64,000 nt of DNA from Flabesymbios commensalis (Eukaryota; Annelida; Polychaeta; Terebellida; Flabelligeridae): NCBI GenBank assembly GCA_964017125.1, contig OZ024902.1, positions 36,144,676-36,208,675 of the forward strand, given 5' to 3'. A program made the position numbers and the translations under genes. Position 1 is the stretch's first letter. The number at the start of each line of letters is the position of its first letter. Positions 24,601-35,739 of this stretch are shown here, piece by piece. The notes under the pieces are model-generated. The model made no database searches, was not told the origin of the DNA, and saw nothing but the letters and a program-made list of their open reading frames with translations.

Positions 24601-26795
24601 CTTGTATAATCACTTCTAATAATACATGTAGATGGTCAATAATACAGTTGGTATAATATCTTTCTAACGCAAATAGAGAGAAAACAGAAAAAAAAATTAG
24701 CAAGGCCCATCACCTCAGCCTCTAATCATCCCCTAACAGCGAAAATCATTTGAACAGGCCTTATAATTTTATAGGCTATAATTTTTTTGATTCTAATAGA
24801 GACCTGGCAGTTAAAGTCTGTTCCCGCACTGAAAGAATTAGAAATTTATAATGGCCGTAGACTCGTAACATACAGTAGGCGTCATGTGCAGCCATGCAAA
24901 AAGAAAATGGAGAAAATGGAGAAAATGGAAGAAAAGTGGAAAAAAAGGGAAAATATTTTCTTCCAAGAAAATATTTTCTTTGGAAGAAAACATTAATTTT
25001 ATGTTAATTTCTTCTTAGGAAGAAAGTATTGTCTCACTTTTGTTCTCCCACTTCTTCTCCATTTCTTTTTTCAAGGTTGCACATGATGCCTACTTCAGGC
25101 ATTAAAATGAAGCAGACAGACCTTGGACTAAGATATGTATGATGACTTCAGATTAAAAAAACTCTTTGGTCGTCATGGTTTATAAATACAGAAATAGATC
25201 AGCATTGTAAGGGTTAAAAAACATACCTCCCTCCTTCCAATAAGTTTGAAAGTAGGATTTTGTGCAAGGAACTGCAGGGATGCATAGGCTTTTTCTGCTG
25301 TTGCCAAGCTCACCAAACAATTCACAATAGTGCCCCATGTTGAACATGACTGCTGCTTGCTGCTGTCACGCTCTTTTTCCTGAAAATGTACTAATAATAG
25401 TTAATTATTAGTCATTCTCCATCCAAAAACCATAACAAAATAAAGAAACAATTAACATTGTAAAAGAAAATTTCCAGGTAAATATAAATTTAGTCTAGTG
25501 TAAGGCGTCCAACTTTCACCTAAGGCATATCAAAACGTGACCAATTGCTTCACTACAGTTTCAAAGTAAGAAAATTTACACTTTCTATATATGAATCTAA
25601 GGAGCATGGGTTACATATTCTGGACAATTCATTTAGAGATCGGGTTGGACATCACAATTTTAAAACAATCATATGATCTATTTCTTTGATTACAAGTTTC
25701 AAACTAATTAGTCTTTATCAGGACTTGACATTAAGGCTTGTCCAGGAAAAGTAAAATAATAAAAAATTGACTATCTAGATGACCATTGTATTGAACAATA
25801 TCCACAAGGTACATTTTTCAAGTAAAAGGTAAATCCTGAGATGTTGCACTGATTGAAATGCTTTCAGATTCATTGTTACAGGATAAGTCAGGTTTTGATT
25901 TGGACAAGTACATGTACATTTTGATAGAGACTTGTGCACAGGACAAGTTAGTCAGGGCTTGACACTAACACTGGCCCGTTGACCCGAGGCCAGTAAAAAT
26001 CACTAAGGGCCAGTAAATCACCTGAGATACTGGCCCTGGGGGCAACGGAAAAATATCACCCCCCTTGATACTGTGTACACTAAGGACTAGAACAATAAGG
26101 CTAAGGGCCAGTAATTACCTGAAGTTACTGGCCCTTTGGGCTACTACCTGAGATCAGTTAGTGTCGATCCCTGTTAGTCATGTGGTAGGCTATTATAAAT
26201 GTCTAGGCCTGCTTATATACTAATAATACATGCTTACTTAGTATAATAACAATTATTTTTATCAGTTATTTCGCAATGAAAACAATTTATTATAGAAAAT
26301 GCAAACAGACAGCTGGTTCTAATTTTGATTTGATCAAAATTAGATACAAAAAGAATTAACCCTTACAGCGGGGGGATAGACTTTAGTCGTCAGAATCTGA
26401 CCTCTGTAGACGGCAGATTCTAAAGACTAAAGTCGTTCCATGGACTGTAAGAATTAAAATATTTCTAATGGCCGGAAACCCATAACATAAGTATTCAAAT
26501 GAATCGGAAAGAGGTAACTAAGACATTTATGATGATTTCAAATTAAAAAAAACCCTTTGGTTGCGATGTTTTTTTACAAATTAATTCAGTGCTTTAAGGG
26601 TTAAACACTATAATACAGTATATTAGGCATATCAATATCATTACAAACAGCCCTGTTTGCTAATAATATACTTACAGAGATTTCTCTAGCTTTGTCATAA
26701 GCAAAGTTACTAAGGCACTGAAAGTATGATTCTAGGAAAGCTTGTTCCCTTACTACAGGATGCACAGCAGCTGCCATTATTCCTAACATAACCAT
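15682..26795 (-). CDS. KICS2: KICSTOR subunit 2 (KICS2/C12orf66), 9 coding exons
   Basis: In transcript order the exons are 26795-26676, 25379-25227, 23032-22773, 22324-22169, 19126-18988, 18571-18384, 17129-16964, 16489-16391 and 15855-15682. All junction phases close, giving 484 residues and TAA (human about 445). Matches to remembered human KICS2 run in order: REQAFLESYF..FAYDKA (residues 16-36), EKERDSSK (41-48), LATAEKAY (64-71), LLKELKKI, EQLLGHLCGQL, EFFEQV, FHHPILSPL, HSKLGSWG, KKLGFGSS, EMKSILTK, GVGYHHP, HWPAVVSIMNDR, VYFYDEKVQSTYY, and C-terminal FVIIFESKKSE and FTSLKPGSK. KICS2 with KPTN, ITFG2 and SZT2 forms KICSTOR, which places GATOR1 on lysosomes and lets nutrient loss inhibit mTORC1. 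The start is the first ATG after acceptor GTTGCAG; ATG 26777 is an alternative. Donors GTATCC (after 22773) and GTCAGT (after 22169) are weak but required by phase and homology. Confidence 0.92.
17130..18383 (-). other. KICS2: KICS2 intron between exons 6 and 7
   Basis: The 1.25-kb intron holds a loose inverted repeat at 17682-17746 (AGCAAACAGCAGTA against TACTGCTGTTTGCTT), whose arms resemble the CAGCAAAC ends of the hairpin MITEs. Otherwise nothing was recognised. Confidence 0.6.
19920..20016. mobile_element. decayed hairpin MITE in KICS2 intron
   Basis: The right end TTTTGTGTTTGCTGGG is clear. The left end is eroded (ATCCTAGCAAATG). The interior GTCGGTCGAGCTTCGAC is a short palindrome corresponding to the family's central CGTCGAAGACG. 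Confidence 0.5.
20406..20720 (-). mobile_element. full-length tRNA-derived SINE with 16-bp TSD
   Basis: The 315-bp element is flanked by identical TCCAAGTACTAAATGA at 20390-20405 and 20721-20736, so it is an intact retroposed copy. Read on the minus strand it begins GGGCGGGGGCCCTAGGG. It then has tRNA-like unit 1, a linker with GAAAGAAACAAAAA, tRNA-like unit 2 (GACCGAGAGGTAGCGTGCTC) and a body GTCTGGAGGACAGTGTCATC. It ends in an ATTTCATTTATTT-like tail. It lies in KICS2 intron 4 in the same sense as the gene. Confidence 0.93.
20740..21474 (-). other. KICS2: KICS2 intron 4, unassigned part
   Basis: AT-rich intron sequence with a G-run near 20862-20890. Several open frames exist, but none resembles a known protein and codon usage looks random. 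Confidence 0.5.
21475..22153. repeat. A-rich dispersed repeat, copy 2 (interrupted)
   Basis: It shares the order of blocks with 3128-3525 and is split by a roughly 265-bp insertion at about 21650-21917. Its right edge (AAAACAGAG..ACATAGTGGCCC) stops about 16 bp from the KICS2 exon 4 donor, so the repeat reaches the splice site neighbourhood. Confidence 0.7.
21650..21917. mobile_element. insertion bounded by ATGCCTCCGC / GCGGAGGCAT
   Basis: It interrupts the A-rich repeat. Inverse words TATGCCTCCGC (21690) and GCGGAGGCATA (21905) lie near its edges. It also carries GACCTTGACCTTTGACC boxes at 21714-21745 and CCGGACATCCGGACGG. It is probably a non-autonomous element; its exact ends were not resolved. 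Confidence 0.55.
23139..24520 (+). mobile_element. LINE fragment: reverse transcriptase C-terminal half
   Basis: QGSVLGPMFLVYIN opens at about 23140, then SLFADGNLMHISS, where the usual catalytic FADD reads FADG. Thumb-domain text EYKHLGVIFQSNLSW follows at 23430, then SILEYAVILF and IDTIQKRAGKIV to 23670 and RNRSNLSCPTFRTKNIQ to 23915. A separate frame at 24041-24388 carries the terminal zinc-knuckle-like CECGLPETSSHFFLECPLY. At least two frame changes and a missing 5' part make it dead. It resembles the Jockey/CR1 group of non-LTR elements. It lies antisense in KICS2 intron 2. The 3' end is approximate. Confidence 0.85.
24800..25217. mobile_element. TTAA-type MITE (ACAGCG family), interrupted
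   Basis: Words TCTGTTCCCGCACTG, ATAATGGCCGTAGAC and, further on, CTCTTTGGTCGTCATGG and GTAAGGGTTAA match the copies at 26356-26604 and 42402-42622. The middle is split by the palindromic insertion at 24883-25085. The 5' end is degraded. Confidence 0.65.
24883..25085. mobile_element. palindromic insertion inside another MITE
   Basis: Left arm CATGTGCAGCCATGCAAAAA with AGAAAATGGAGAA is mirrored by TTCTCCATTTCTTTTTTCAA and GGTTGCACATG. The centre is AAAATATTTTCTTCC repeated. The whole 203 bp can fold on itself. Its outer neighbours are the two halves of a TTAA-type element. Confidence 0.65.
25960..26170. repeat. GGCCAGTAA-rich inverted segment
   Basis: GGGCCAGTAA occurs twice (about 26007 and 26105), and its inverse TTACTGGCCC / ATACTGGCCC occurs after each, giving two short hairpins in tandem within KICS2 intron 1. 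Confidence 0.45.
26356..26604. mobile_element. TTAA-flanked MITE (ACAGCG family)
   Basis: It starts TTAACCCTTACAGCG and ends GTGCTTTAAGGGTTAA. TTAA at both edges is the target duplication typical of piggyBac-type elements, and CCCTT/AAGGG is the terminal repeat. The core TAATGGCCGGAAACCCATAA is shared with 42402-42622 and 60292-60496. It lies in KICS2 intron 1. Confidence 0.75.
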
Positions 26796-26989
26796 TCTGC
26801 AACAATTAAAATACATACAAACAACTAGACTTAGGTTCTACATTTGCGCTTAATAAGTGTAAATATACATATAGATCTACACTTTCTTTTGAAACTGATA
26901 TCAATGCATGAACAAATCAATACCAGTTTGTTCTTTTTTTTTAAATTGTTGGCAGCTCAAAAAACAAAATGCCGAAGTTCATAAACCTC

Positions 26990-27440
26990 AAAAGGCACAT
27001 CTACACCCCCAGGGAGATGTGTGTGTGCGTGCAATATGAGAAAAGAGAATGAGTCAGACATGTTAATCCCTAACTTCTAAGCTATTTTCTCTCACATATA
27101 TGTACGCCAAGATATAGGGTATCTACATCCCCCAACCTTCAGGAATCTGTGTGAGCAATATGAAAATAATCCCTCCAAGGTTTCAGATATGTTCCTTAAA
27201 CAAGGTATTTTAATTCAGAAACGTAGGCCAGAAAATAGGTCAAAGTTCATTCAAGAAAACACATATACACAGCCGTAGGTGATGTGTGCATGCATATAGA
27301 AGGAATCCCCCAAGAGGTTTCCAAGATATAATCCGGAAACTTTTACTGTACTGTAAATCTTTAAGCTATTTTGGCTCAAGAGATGTGGTCAAATAGTAAT
27401 TAAAGGCATAACCCCCAAAAGAGGGATGTGTGTGCGGAAC
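26990..27440. repeat. degenerate ~130-bp tandem repeat, ~4 units
   Basis: Each unit holds a CACATCTACACCCCC-like segment, then GATGTGTGTGTGCG or GTGTGAGCAATATGA, then CAAGRTTTCMRGATAT-like text. Units begin near 26995, 27120, 27248 and 27390. They are strongly diverged and lie just upstream of KICS2 coding exon 1. Confidence 0.5.
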
Positions 27441-27856
27441 AATAAAAGGAGCTAGAAATAAGTGTTTCACCTGAGAAAAGACTCTAAATAAAATACTTTG
27501 AACAATTAAAATGTATTGAACATTAGCAGATTCTCAATTTATACATGTTAATATCAATTTATCATGGTTATATTATCAGGTAAGGAACAGAACAAGTAGC
27601 TAATATTTGAGCACATTGCATAAACAGCTTTAAAGGTATCACACTAGATAAGAAAGTCCTTATTTGATTAAAGATGGCCAGTATGACCCGGATATGTTTT
27701 CAAACTTTCTAAAACATTTATACAGTCTAGGAATAATTACTAGTATTAGTATTCAGCATGTTAAACACCAAGTGAATCCAATAAGCAACTTGGAAGTTAA
27801 AAGTGTGTCAAAGTTATAATCTGCTAGTTTGATGAAAAAAATACAGATGGCTACCG

Positions 27857-28070
27857 CGACAAATGGGTAGCCTAATAGTGAATATAAATATACCTAAGTC
27901 CATATAAAACAACCACAGAAGTGGGTCTATAAGCTTAAGCCCAGGTAGGCCTAAAGTGGTACACTGGCATAGTACCCCTTTGGCCCACCTGGGTTTAAAC
28001 TTATAGTCCCACCTCTGCGGTCGTTTATATGGAAGTGGGTCTATTTATATTCACTATTATCCGTTTGTCA
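27857..28070. mobile_element. long hairpin MITE with ~90-bp arms
   Basis: GACAAATGGGTAGCCTAATA through AAGCCCAGGTAGGCCTAAAG is mirrored by TTTGGCCCACCTGGGTTTAA through ATTATCCGTTTGTC. The loop is only about 25 bp. It lies about 1 kb upstream of the KICS2 coding start. Confidence 0.8.
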
Positions 28071-28350
28071 ACTGTGAAATCATAGAATATCATTCTTCAA
28101 TCATGAAAGAATCTTATGAACATGTTATCAAGGAAACGTTGCAATGTCTGCATGTTGTGAATTTAGCATGCGGCATGATGCCTCACTTCCATGCAGCCCT
28201 TACTTCCGGCTTACACATCATTGGACCCTGTGAAGTACGAAATGCAAAAAGGGTTAGGCTACCTGTATGTAAATATTCATCACCTGTCTTCAGTTGTCCA
28301 GCTGCATGAGTTCTAGCATGTCATTTAAGGTTAACTCGTCCACTACCCAC

Positions 28351-28379
28351 CTGCCATCAATCAGTTTTAGGCCCTTCAT
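28351..28379 (-). CDS. possible alternative first exon of KICS2
   Basis: ATG at 28379 opens nine codons (MKGLKLIDG) and two bases before a strong donor CAG/GTGGGT. Splicing to the acceptor at 26796 would keep frame (AG+A, Arg) into MVMLGIM. That would add ten residues to KICS2. No homology supports these residues. The surrounding sequence is AT-rich and unlike a CpG promoter. It may equally be chance. Confidence 0.2.
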
Positions 28380-28399
28380 TTTGTAGGAAAATATTTTTC

Positions 28400-31300
28400 T
28401 ATACAAATTTAATGTACTAAAGAATGGTTATGAGTATATGAATTATAATCTTATCTATGACATTCTGTCATTTAGTTATTTAATAAACATCTTCTATTGC
28501 AGGTGGGCCTAAAGTGGGATTAGTATAGAAAGGAAATATTCTACAATCTTTAAACATTTAAATTATTAATTTGCCTCGGAGGAGAAGATCCTCTTGAGAA
28601 AAGGGTTTTCTTTTGGGGCCCGAGAATAATCAGCAAATAGGGGCTTGGATAATTTTTGAAAGTTAATGGGCAATTTTAAAATAATATGTATTAAAGGGTG
28701 GGAAAGAATTACAGTCATTTTACAGTCAATTACAGACATTCACAGTCACTTGTAAATATATGGCAGGTGGGGCTTAAGTGGGATTAGTACTAATAAAAGA
28801 CAATTTTTTCTCTGTTTGTTCTCTTTGTTCACTATTACTGGTAGAAATGAAGCCATCATTGTAGAATTAAAAGAGTTATTTGTTTTGAATGGCACTTTTA
28901 TCACCTTTTCCGGGGGCTCCCATCATTAGATTTCTTGCAATTATGAAAAATGTGCCAGCTCTCACCTTCAATAGCAAAAGTCTGGGATGACGCCCTATAG
29001 CGTGCTAAAAATAGCACATGCACGTGTACGCCCCCGTGTCGGACAAGCTGCCGGGATCGCCTGGCTGTCAGCGTGACTGTTTGCCATTATAAGCCTATAT
29101 GTTTCTCAGATAAAATCTCGCTAGATCCGTCTTTGTCGTCAGAAATGTCACTAGGATTGGTTGAAATCGAATGTCCCTATAGTTTAAGAAATACTGTTTG
29201 TTTGATAGGAGAGAAAGGAGTACTATCATTGAAAAAAACACGTGCCTATTATTATCAATGCAGCTGGCAGTAACTGGATTGAGGTGGTGCGATTTTGTTG
29301 TGTGAACTTCTGTGGTGTCACCTTTCGTAGTAACCGTTACGTGTGTATTTCAACCAAGAATTTTGGGTTCCAGTGGGAAAAAACTTCTAACCTTTTACCA
29401 AGATGTGTATTTACCATACTATTTGGAATGAGGACCTCGTGACTTTGTGGCACTGGATCTTGGCAATATATGATCCGTTTTTGACAACCCAAATGTATTT
29501 CAATTATCACTTGCCTGGACATTTATCATACCGACTATAACACACGAACATATCATTATCTATACATATATACATAATATATGTATATAATACCGCGAGA
29601 AGAAATGAAAACAATATAGGCCTATACAATATGTGTCAAAATGGAATTTTTTCTGCATATTATTCGGTAAAGAAACTGTCAATGGAACGTTTTGTATTTA
29701 CCATATTTATAATCTGACGGCTGTGGTCATTAAGCATGTCATAGAATAAACGTTTTGTCATATAATGTTTCTAGTTCAATAAACACCAAAGTTCACATAT
29801 ATCTTTGTTTAATTATAGTCACTTGACAATAGGTTCCTGGAAATTTACTAGACAACAGCATACATATATCTGTGAAAAAATAGGACCGAGTGACAGTGGG
29901 ATAGTTTTAATAAGTAGGGCCTAATCTAAATTTTTTTAAGTCTTTCTATGGCGCGCTCAGCTTGAATACGTGCATCAGCATTTATTTTAGTCTCCATTTC
30001 TTCCTGTGGTGTCAGTCTGCTCCTCCCGCTAAGAAATAGGGGAATGCTTAGATCTGCTCCCTTTTTATTTAGCAAATCAGGGTTCCCCACAGAGAAAAAA
30101 ATCATCCGGTTGTTCTCTCAACTCCGGTTGTTCTCTCAACTCTTAACTTAGCGCGCGCGAGCAGCATAATAAAGTGTTTAATTTTGCGGGCGTGCGATAA
30201 AAAAATCAAAGATTGTTTTAATTAAGACACAACAAAGAACAGTAGTCCCCCTCTTATACATGGACCCATCATGCCATCTCTGAAAGCATGCACGAGAGAT
30301 GTGCATGCATAAATGGGGGATGCAAACTTTATGAAAACCAAATAGTCACATGCTAGGAATGCTTATGATTTACCTTCAGTTGCTTTGATATCTTGTTTTG
30401 CAAATAATTGTTGAAACTTTGTATGAGCAGCTAGCTGTGAGGCTATGTTTAACAGCAAGCTTAACCATAGCGTTCATAGCTTGGGAAAGAACAAAGGATG
30501 TGGGGGTAAGGCATTGCCCAAACTATGCTCATCACACTATCAGGGCATATCAATCTAGTTGTATTAACACGTTAGACCAGCGTTCTGTGTTATTGGGTGG
30601 GCTAACCATGTAGGCCTACACAGTGAGGATCTATAATGTAAGATGTTCATCAGCACGGCATTGTCAAAACTATGTCTAAGGCAGGGATAATCCAGTAAAC
30701 ATGCCCAATATCAGCTTAATGTAATTGTTGGTCCAATTTCCAACGCTGGCCAACATTAAATGAACATTGTTCCAGGGTCTGTGTATCTCGTGCACAATGG
30801 ATGAAGTGGGGGGGGGGGGGGGCCGGCACATTTAGCTGAGGGTTGTTTGAATGCTGGGCCCCGTGCGGGAGTGGTCACCAGACCAGCGTGTATGTGTATA
30901 GCTGTGTAGCACACACCAGAAGTGTTGGACCAGGGCTGGCTGGAGGTTGGCCCAGCGTCGCAGATGTGTGAACGCTACCACGCCAGCCTGTCAACTGCTC
31001 ACTGTGTACATGTAGCCTCTAGAGCACACTGTTTATCCAAGTATACATGTATAGGCCTACACCCCATGTCCTCAGTACCTGCCGCCAAATGACGTAACAA
31101 GTGATAGGGGGAGGTGCGCTCTCTCCCTTTTGGGTAGGCGCTAACCGCTAAAACACAGGGTGACAGACTATTGGCAAATCTACCATCTTGATGACAGCCG
31201 GATGACATTTAATGATATAAATCCGAAGGTTGTGTGACTTGTGTAGCTTGAGTATAAATTGCCCTGTCTACGAAAGCTTCTAGGCTGTGCACAAAAAAAT

Positions 31301-31998
31301 TCGTTGCAAACTATTATAATTCTAATATTTTGAATTGTTTTAAAGCGAAGCAAAAATTGTTTCTTCATTTGTGAGGCAGATGGCAGATACTTGGGAACCA
31401 TTCGTTTTAATTGTAGGCCCTTAATACATGAATCTGATCCATGTGATGACGAAACAACCTGGGTTTCACTGATATCAAACATATAGGCCAGTTGTTTGTG
31501 TAAGAGCCCGAGTCTGAGACAAATTAATGTTAATATCAGCTCATTCTGAGGTGTCATTATACGTGTAGGACTACGTCTCTTGTAGGGGGGGCTTCAAGTT
31601 CAACATGTTTTCTCTCTTTCCCCAGTAAATCAGGTTATCAACGACAGAGCCTAAAAATCTAAAAAGTACCAGGAACTGACAGAATGTCAGCCCGGTGTAA
31701 AATTTCATTTTCTAATCATCTTTTTTAAATTCTTACAAAAAATATCTCCCACTAATGGCAGAAAGTATACTCCCCTCATGAGGTCTTTATGTGCGTAGCA
31801 TGAATCGCTATATTACACATTCCATGGAGCAATATTTTGTCCAAACCATATCCAAGATTATATAATTTCTTCAGATTATGTTAGAAAATATAATAACAAG
31901 TGTAAAACTACTAATAATACGGGTTATGGGTGTCAAGCGTTTCTAGCGTGGGTCGATGGGCCAGTGAGTAAAGTTTGTCCGACAGGCAGCACGCTGGG
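28400..31998. other. unassigned region between KICS2 and 32 kb
   Basis: No convincing exon on either strand. A degraded hairpin MITE (CCAGTAAACATGCCC..CCAACGCTGGCCAACATTAAA) lies at about 30690-30780. A G-run follows at 30810-30823. GGTTGTTCTCTCAACTC is repeated directly at about 30107-30142. KICS2 5' UTR exons could lie here unseen. Confidence 0.45.
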
Positions 31999-34458
31999 AT
32001 GACGGAATCTATTTACAGCATATTGGAGCAATCCCGGACTCACGCTATACTATCAGTGTTGCAACAGATGCATGTGGAGGTAAGTGTAACAGGCATGCTG
32101 TGGCCCTTTCTGATAATTTTTTTTTCAAATCGGTTCAGAATTGACGGGGAAATCAACGAAAAGCATGCGCTCCAGATAAATTAATGGTATCATAAATTAT
32201 AAGGCTAAGTCTAAGACTAAGTCATGAATTATGTTATGTATTTAGCAAACCCCACCCTCCTGGTCCACAAAGTGACTGTTACGGATAGTGGAGGGCGACC
32301 GAGCAAACTGGAAAAAGGCTACTGCCAGGATCTGGTGAAAAAGACCAAGTCTTTGTAGACAGTGTAGTGTAGTGTAGGCCTAGTGTAGAGAGAGTGTAGT
32401 TTACCTATACTCACCTTCAAATTAAAAATGATCAATCAGGATCGAATGATTTTCGGCAATTTCCCCGTCAATTTTAAACCGATTTCCTTGAAATTTTACA
32501 GAGGCTATTTTCTATTAAAATCCTAACAGGGGTTAAAATTTTGCAAAATTATATTTAATACAGTGCTCCCCCGCTGTATTGCCCCCGGTTATAATGCCAA
32601 ACCCTGTATTTGCCATCCGCCAATAGTTTAGAAGTCCCAATGTCACTTTTGTCATATGTTTTCCTCCGATCTTATTGCCAATATAATTTATCAGACATCG
32701 TGACTGTTAAATAAACACTTTTGGGTGATCAACAATTGCCGCCTCCAGGCTGACTGCGTTCACAAGTTCTGGATAGCGTGACAGAGATAAAACACTGGGT
32801 AGGGGGAACCTACTAACTGGGTTATGCAACAGAGCATCAATAGGCCTAAGGTACAAACTTAAAAGGGACATATTTATACGAGCAAACAAAAGCAGTTAGC
32901 CCTACGTTTATTTAATCTTTGGCATTCCAATTGATCAACCACTGAACGCACGTCTGACTCTCTCTCTTGTAGCATCCACCCATTATTACCCTTTATTACA
33001 ATAAAATAATAACTCATCGGTATAAGATCCATTGCGGGTACAATGTTGGGCCAGCATTGAAAAAACTAGTTGAACAACAATATTATTTTATGCAGAGATT
33101 TGGGCCCAGTGCAGACGCCCGATGTAAACTACCACTATATGACTTGATCTCAAGTCCGATTCATGAGTAATTGGAAGTCAAAAAATAACATAGCGCACTA
33201 TCGAGTAGTTTAACAATGCCATCGGGTTCCATGAGTGTAACGCACACTAGCATTTATAAGCTTCTGACATATAACCAGGATAACACTTGATTGTCTCTCC
33301 GTGGTGTGAGTGGAATGTCACACCCATTGTTACTAAACACTGACTGGCGCCTCTGGTATATTCCTTTGATTGCGGGAATAGGCATAGGCCATGCTATCCC
33401 AGAATCAGATGGTACTGTATTTCAAAAGTTAGACCATTTGTCATGTAATAAAATTTTACAATTACTTTAATGGGGTTATAGAGGGACGTCGTAATTTCAA
33501 TTTACTACATGTCAAATGGTCTAACTTTTGTAATACGCTATATAATTTTACGAAAATTTGAAGGATATCGGTTTAGAATTGATGGAGAAATCGCCGGAAA
33601 TCATGCGATTCTGCCATTCCTGGTTAATTTGACGGCGAGTATAATCATAATGTTATGGTGGGCGATAATGCAACCACTTGTCTAAAATTACATCAAATAG
33701 TTTGTGAAGCACACAATAACTCTATTTTTAGACAGCAGAGTGTTTTTGTTTTGCATACTCAACAGTTTTCAGATGATATTAGCACACATTACTGTAAAAT
33801 CACTATTATTTTAACATTTTCACTAAAAGTTGAAGAGGAAGGTCTCACAACACAAATTTCATCAAAATTAATTTGAGGACAGCATAATTAGTTACCATAA
33901 TAATCACCAGGTACCGCTATGTGTCTGTAGTTTTTCAAAAAAATTTGATCATTCAATTTTTTATTTTCAATTCAGTTTATTTATTTATGTTTGAAACATA
34001 CATACATGCAAATAATTATAAAAATGCAAAGGAGACCTGCAAAAGGCTTATGATAAGCTGCTACCATGCAAGCCACCCTTCAATAAAGTAATATAATTAT
34101 ATGCTGTCCTCAAATTAATTATGTTAGCCTAGTCTAGACTAACGTTATAAACTTATCATTCATGTCATTGTCTGTCCAACAGTAGGCACTATCGATGGAT
34201 TTTGTCCAAAAATGAAAATTGAAAGCTAACTTTCATTTTTTATTTTCAGTTTGAAAACATATTTCTTTTATCATAACTTGAATATGGATTACTGTGCGCA
34301 AATTATAAATAAAATAAAATTATCTTGAAATTACTTTTTGCTATTTTTCATTTTTTGCTGCTTATCATTTTTAGATTGAAACAGCTTTGCAAGTTGATAC
34401 AACAACTTCAATTGAGTTGAGGCTGCATGCGGAAATTGTCACTGGGAGTGCTCCTTAA
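31999..34458 (+). CDS. possible small two-exon gene, 55-residue type
   Basis: ATG at 31999 opens 27 codons (MTESIYSILEQSRTHAILS.. ending MHVE) to a perfect donor GAG/GTAAGT after 32079. An acceptor TTTTTAG precedes 34375, whose frame (IETALQVDTTTSIELRLHAE.. ending GSAP) joins in phase 0 and stops at TAA 34456-34458. The product would be 54 residues with no signal peptide or membrane span. AATAAA follows at about 34804. An alternative last exon at 35711-35839 (KMIPGVVDIVEEKNG..) also fits phase 0. No family is recognised. Good splice sites and in-frame joins are the only support, so it could be chance or a non-coding transcript. Confidence 0.3.
33416..33536. mobile_element. MITE with AAAGTTAGACCATTTGTCAT ends
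   Basis: AAAAGTTAGACCATTTGTCA on the left is matched by the inverse TGTCAAATGGTCTAACTTTT on the right, around a 60-bp centre. Half-copies of the same end occur near 7375 and 45272. Confidence 0.7.
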
Positions 34459-35316
34459 ATCTTGGCAACTCTTGCCTGACTCAATTTAACAAAGAAGACT
34501 AGTTAGGTATTTATTGTTTTAAACCTTTTTCAACAGTCATGTAATTCTCAAACTTTCACCTATTCATAAAATATATTTCAACTGACAGCAAGACACTACC
34601 GGTAATATGTGAGTCATTTCACAATATAATGTAATTTAAGTCACATGTAATGCTTTATTATTCCAATAGATACATTTTAGTAAAATTATTATAGCACATT
34701 TATGATATGAACTTCATTTGAGCTGAGTACAGTATTTAAAATTCATATGATTTGTAAGGATATAGACTACTGTATAATATGTATGCCTATAATATAAGAT
34801 ATGAATAAACAGGTGGATAAAAATGATGGTTCAAAATGTCAAATGTCTTTTGTTTTTACATTTGGCAGGTACCAGAGAATATAGTGATTTTGTTCAGAAA
34901 AGATCAAATTCTCACTGCAAAAGGGCATGATAGTAAATATGTGCAGCTGCTAGCAATATGACATTCCAGACTAGGAAACAAAAAAGTCACTAAATATGTA
35001 GAGTAAGGTTAGTATCATTAGCGCAGGTTTAATTGTAAACCTAACCATATTCCCATTTCATAGCCCACCACAAAAAATATCTGATTTTTGTCATACTCTC
35101 TTGTTAAATTGTCTGATATATCCTGCAAGTTGGAATCATGAAATAATCACTATATAAAAAACAAGCAAATCACATTTTTTTCTTTTCTTCATTTCTTATT
35201 TTTTTGTTATTCACTGTCTCTCCCTTGTTTAAAATAGACACTACAAACATTACCAGAATAATGGTCTTTATACATGCTATGCAGTTATATTGTTCCATAA
35301 TTTGTATTTCTGTCAT

Positions 35317-35400
35317 ATCCCAGCAGACACAAGATGTTGAATCAATGTTGGTCCACTGTATACAACATCGGACCAGCGTTGAATCAACATTCTTTGTATC
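35317..35400. mobile_element. decayed hairpin MITE (CCCAGCAAAC family)
   Basis: CCCAGCAGACACAAGATGTT opens the copy, followed by AATGTTGGTCCACTG and the inverse-like CGGACCAGCGTTGAATCAAC. The right terminal CAAAC end is lost. Confidence 0.6.
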
Positions 35401-35739
35401 CTTAATATATTTATTCAGTGAGATAAGTAAGTGAATTGTTCAGTCTCAACATTAGGTATGTACATTTTTAAAATTTGTATCCTCATCCTGTGTGATCATC
35501 AGTTGTATCTTAAAGTTACAGGCTAGTAGGGGGCCTATTGGAGTATTCGTTTTAAATAGCTATATCAGCAGATTTACAAGTTATTAACTATCACTATTAA
35601 CAACCGATTAGAATTTCCCAGCATTAAAAAAAAGTTAAATATTTTAATATCTGAAATTATTATGTTGGATGTAATAGCCTTTTCATTATTGTGTGTAATG
35701 TATGTTTCAGAAAATGATACCTGGAGTTGTAGATATTGT

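Noticed and set aside
26990-27440. CRISPR-like array of spaced repeats
   Set aside because: Units are degenerate, about 130 bp and without regular short repeats. The genome is eukaryotic. It is an ordinary decayed tandem repeat.
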